Source of the DNA: Arabiibacter massiliensis
Lineage (GTDB): Bacteria; Actinomycetota; Coriobacteriia; Coriobacteriales; Eggerthellaceae
Reading direction: 5' to 3'
DNA length: 64,000 nt
Assembly (NCBI RefSeq): GCF_900169505.1
Contig: NZ_LT827021.1
Span: 1,798,001-1,862,000, forward strand
The notes under the pieces were generated by a model that searched no databases, was not told the origin of the DNA, and worked only from the letters and a program-made list of their open reading frames with translations. Of the stretch, positions 62,875 through 64,000 are shown one piece after another (the first letter of the stretch is position 1; each line of letters begins with the position of its first letter). A program made the position numbers and the translations under genes.

Positions 62875-63091
62875 TGCTGAAAAAAAGTTGAGCAATGGAC
62901 GAATCTGCGGGACAGAACGCACCCTTGCGGGCGCTCCCACAAGGGTGCGAAGGGAAACCCCAGGTCGAAGTGCTACCGCATCGCCATCAATCCGTCCATT
63001 GCGCGTATTTTTCTGGCAGAGGGCCCCGAAACCGTGCTCGTGGCCCCTGCGGGCCAGTGTCCCAAATGGGGACAGTCCCCATTTGGGACAC
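62875..63091. repeat. C element, copy 3, with palindrome
   Basis: TGCTGAAAAAAAGTTGAG starts the element. GCAATGGACGAATC (from 62892) pairs with the later ATCCGTCCATTGCGC (62990-63004), followed by GTATTTTTC. An internal hairpin CGCACCCTTG/CAAGGGTGCG is within, and GGGAAACCCCAGGTCGAAGTG follows. The palindrome GTCCCAAATGGGGAC-A-complement (63059-63089) ends it. No coding frame is conserved with the other copies. Confidence 0.8.
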
Positions 63092-63102
63092 TTCTCGCGC
63101 CT

Positions 63103-64000
63103 CTACCGCTCGTACACTTGGTCGCAGCCGAGGAGGTCCTTCATGGAATGCCAGATCTGGTGGGGGTTGCCCGGAGGGTTCTTCATGGGCTTCATCTCGT
63201 AGCGCTCGACGGCACCGGACAGGAGGTCGACCGCGAACACCTCCTCGGACAGCTCGAGCGCGCCCTCGGGGCAGATGTCGGTGCAGCAGCGGCACTTCAC
63301 GCAGTCGGCCGGCGCGTGCTGCACGCCGAACGTGCCGTCGTCGTCCTTGAACTTCGAGATGGCCCCGGTCGGGCAGAACGTCGCGCACATCTGGCACGAG
63401 CTGCACTTCTCGGGATCGATGATCACGTGGCCCCACAGCCTGGTGTCGATCATCACGTCCTCGGGCTCGCCGAGCGCGGCCAGGCCGTCCAGCAGCCGCT
63501 CGCGCCGGTCGGGCACGAAATGCGGAAGCGTGCCGTCGGCCATCACCTTCACGTACTTGGGCTCGGGCGCGTCCTCCACCCCCAGCGCGTCCTTCACGGC
63601 GTAGTCGGCGGTGACCGCCGCGGCCGTCTTGGCCTCGTCCTTCACGCTGGCGAAGAACCCGCGGCGGCTCGCGTCGTAACCCTTCCCCTCCGCAGCGAGG
63701 CGCGCCACGGACGGGAACTTCTTGGCCAGGTCCACGCGCATGCCGCTCTTCCACGTCTCGAGCAGCGTGTTGGCCGTGTCGCGCACCAGCTCGGCCATGC
63801 GGAAGCCGGTGCTGTGCTCGCATTCCTCGCATTTGGCCTGCACGAGGCTCACGTGCTTCACGCCTGCCACGGCCAGCGTGACCAGCAGGCTCTCCTCCAC
63901 GCGCCCGAGGCACGTGACGCCCACCACCTTATCAGGGTCGAACAGGCCTTCGGCCGCCGCCAAAATCTGCTCGCACGCGACGATCACCTCGCCGTCGGCT
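63103..64000 (-). CDS. 4Fe-4S ferredoxin-type protein, 5' end cut by window edge
   Basis: The frame runs off the window, so the N-terminus is missing. At least 294 residues are present. Two 4Fe-4S motifs are near the C-terminus: CSSCQMCATFCPTGAI and CVKCRCCTDICPEGAL. Upstream, CEQILAAAEGLFDPDKVVGVTCLGRVEESLLVTLAVAGVKHVSLVQAKCEECE has the alternating hydrophobic pattern of the hydrogenase delta/coenzyme F420-type domain with Cys pairs. It may be an electron carrier to the redox modules. A C element lies directly downstream. Confidence 0.75.
   Translation of the reverse strand, partial: ADGEVIVACEQILAAAEGLFDPDKVVGVTCLGRVEESLLVTLAVAGVKHVSLVQAKCEECEHSTGFRMAELVRDTANTLLETWKSGMRVDLAKKFPSVARLAAEGKGYDASRRGFFASVKDEAKTAAAVTADYAVKDALGVEDAPEPKYVKVMADGTLPHFVPDRRERLLDGLAALGEPEDVMIDTRLWGHVIIDPEKCSSCQMCATFCPTGAISKFKDDDGTFGVQHAPADCVKCRCCTDICPEGALELSEEVFAVDLLSGAVERYEMKPMKNPPGNPHQIWHSMKDLLGCDQVYER

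Noticed and set aside
48297-63091. C elements as genes for small proteins
   Set aside because: Short frames begin similarly (ESAGQN or DSAGRN), but insertions of one or two bases put later parts in different frames, so coding is not conserved.

Overview
The window is a high-GC, gene-dense stretch of chromosome, most like an anaerobic gut actinobacterium of the Eggerthellaceae (Eggerthella or Gordonibacter type). This rests on gene content only. There are several Tat-exported molybdopterin (bis-MGD) oxidoreductases with DmsB-like iron-sulfur subunits and NrfD/DmsC-like anchors. There are four large membrane-embedded LuxR-type regulators. There is an NfnAB transhydrogenase, and two catalytic subunits carry the motifs of the catechol dehydroxylase group known from Eggerthella. 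No transposase, tRNA, rRNA or CRISPR array was seen. Two perfect parS sites (6454 and 10344) and one near-perfect site (55626) suggest the segment lies in the origin-proximal part of the chromosome.

Layout. 1-6.4 kb: housekeeping genes (prs partial, glmU, nhaA, hpf, acpP), with a RelB-like/PIN toxin-antitoxin pair inserted antisense between prs and glmU. 6.5-9.7 kb: a Tat-lipoprotein flavin reductase divergent from LuxR regulator no. 1. 9.7-17.9 kb: folC, nfnAB, corA, a three-gene ADP-ribosyltransferase-like module, a uracil-DNA glycosylase and alr. 18.2-24.7 kb: LuxR regulator no. 2 divergent from a DMSO-reductase-type module (A, B, B, C). 25-34 kb: mog, moeA, a gamma-carbonic-anhydrase-like protein, eno, an ATPase, a LytTR response regulator, a PTS-IIC-like permease and guaB. 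34.4-43.5 kb: LuxR regulator no. 3 plus a TorD chaperone, divergent from an operon of an unknown winged-helix-like protein, a bis-MGD oxidoreductase, DmsB-like and NrfD-like subunits and NapG/NapH-like proteins. 43.6-48.1 kb: an AlbA/Schlafen-type regulator, an NSS transporter and an M18 aminopeptidase. 48.6-55.3 kb: catechol-dehydroxylase-like module 1 with LuxR regulator no. 4. 55.7-62.8 kb: catechol-dehydroxylase-like module 2 with a LysR regulator and hipBA. 63.1-64.0 kb: a partial ferredoxin-type protein.

How it works together. Each redox module has the same plan: a Tat-exported catalytic subunit, a 16-Cys iron-sulfur protein and a multi-pass quinol-interacting anchor that would pass electrons from the menaquinol pool to an extracytoplasmic acceptor. 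Each has its own divergently transcribed regulator and its own inverted or direct repeat in the shared promoter region. mog and moeA supply molybdenum cofactor and the TorD protein would help mature one catalytic subunit.

Most notable: the redox modules sit between directly repeated, structured, apparently non-coding elements. One family (two copies, about 150 bp, with terminal inverted repeats) brackets the LuxR-dms module. A second family (three copies, about 220-260 bp) brackets both catechol-dehydroxylase-like modules. This looks like a cassette architecture that could be exchanged by recombination between direct repeats. That is an inference from layout and needs comparative genomics.
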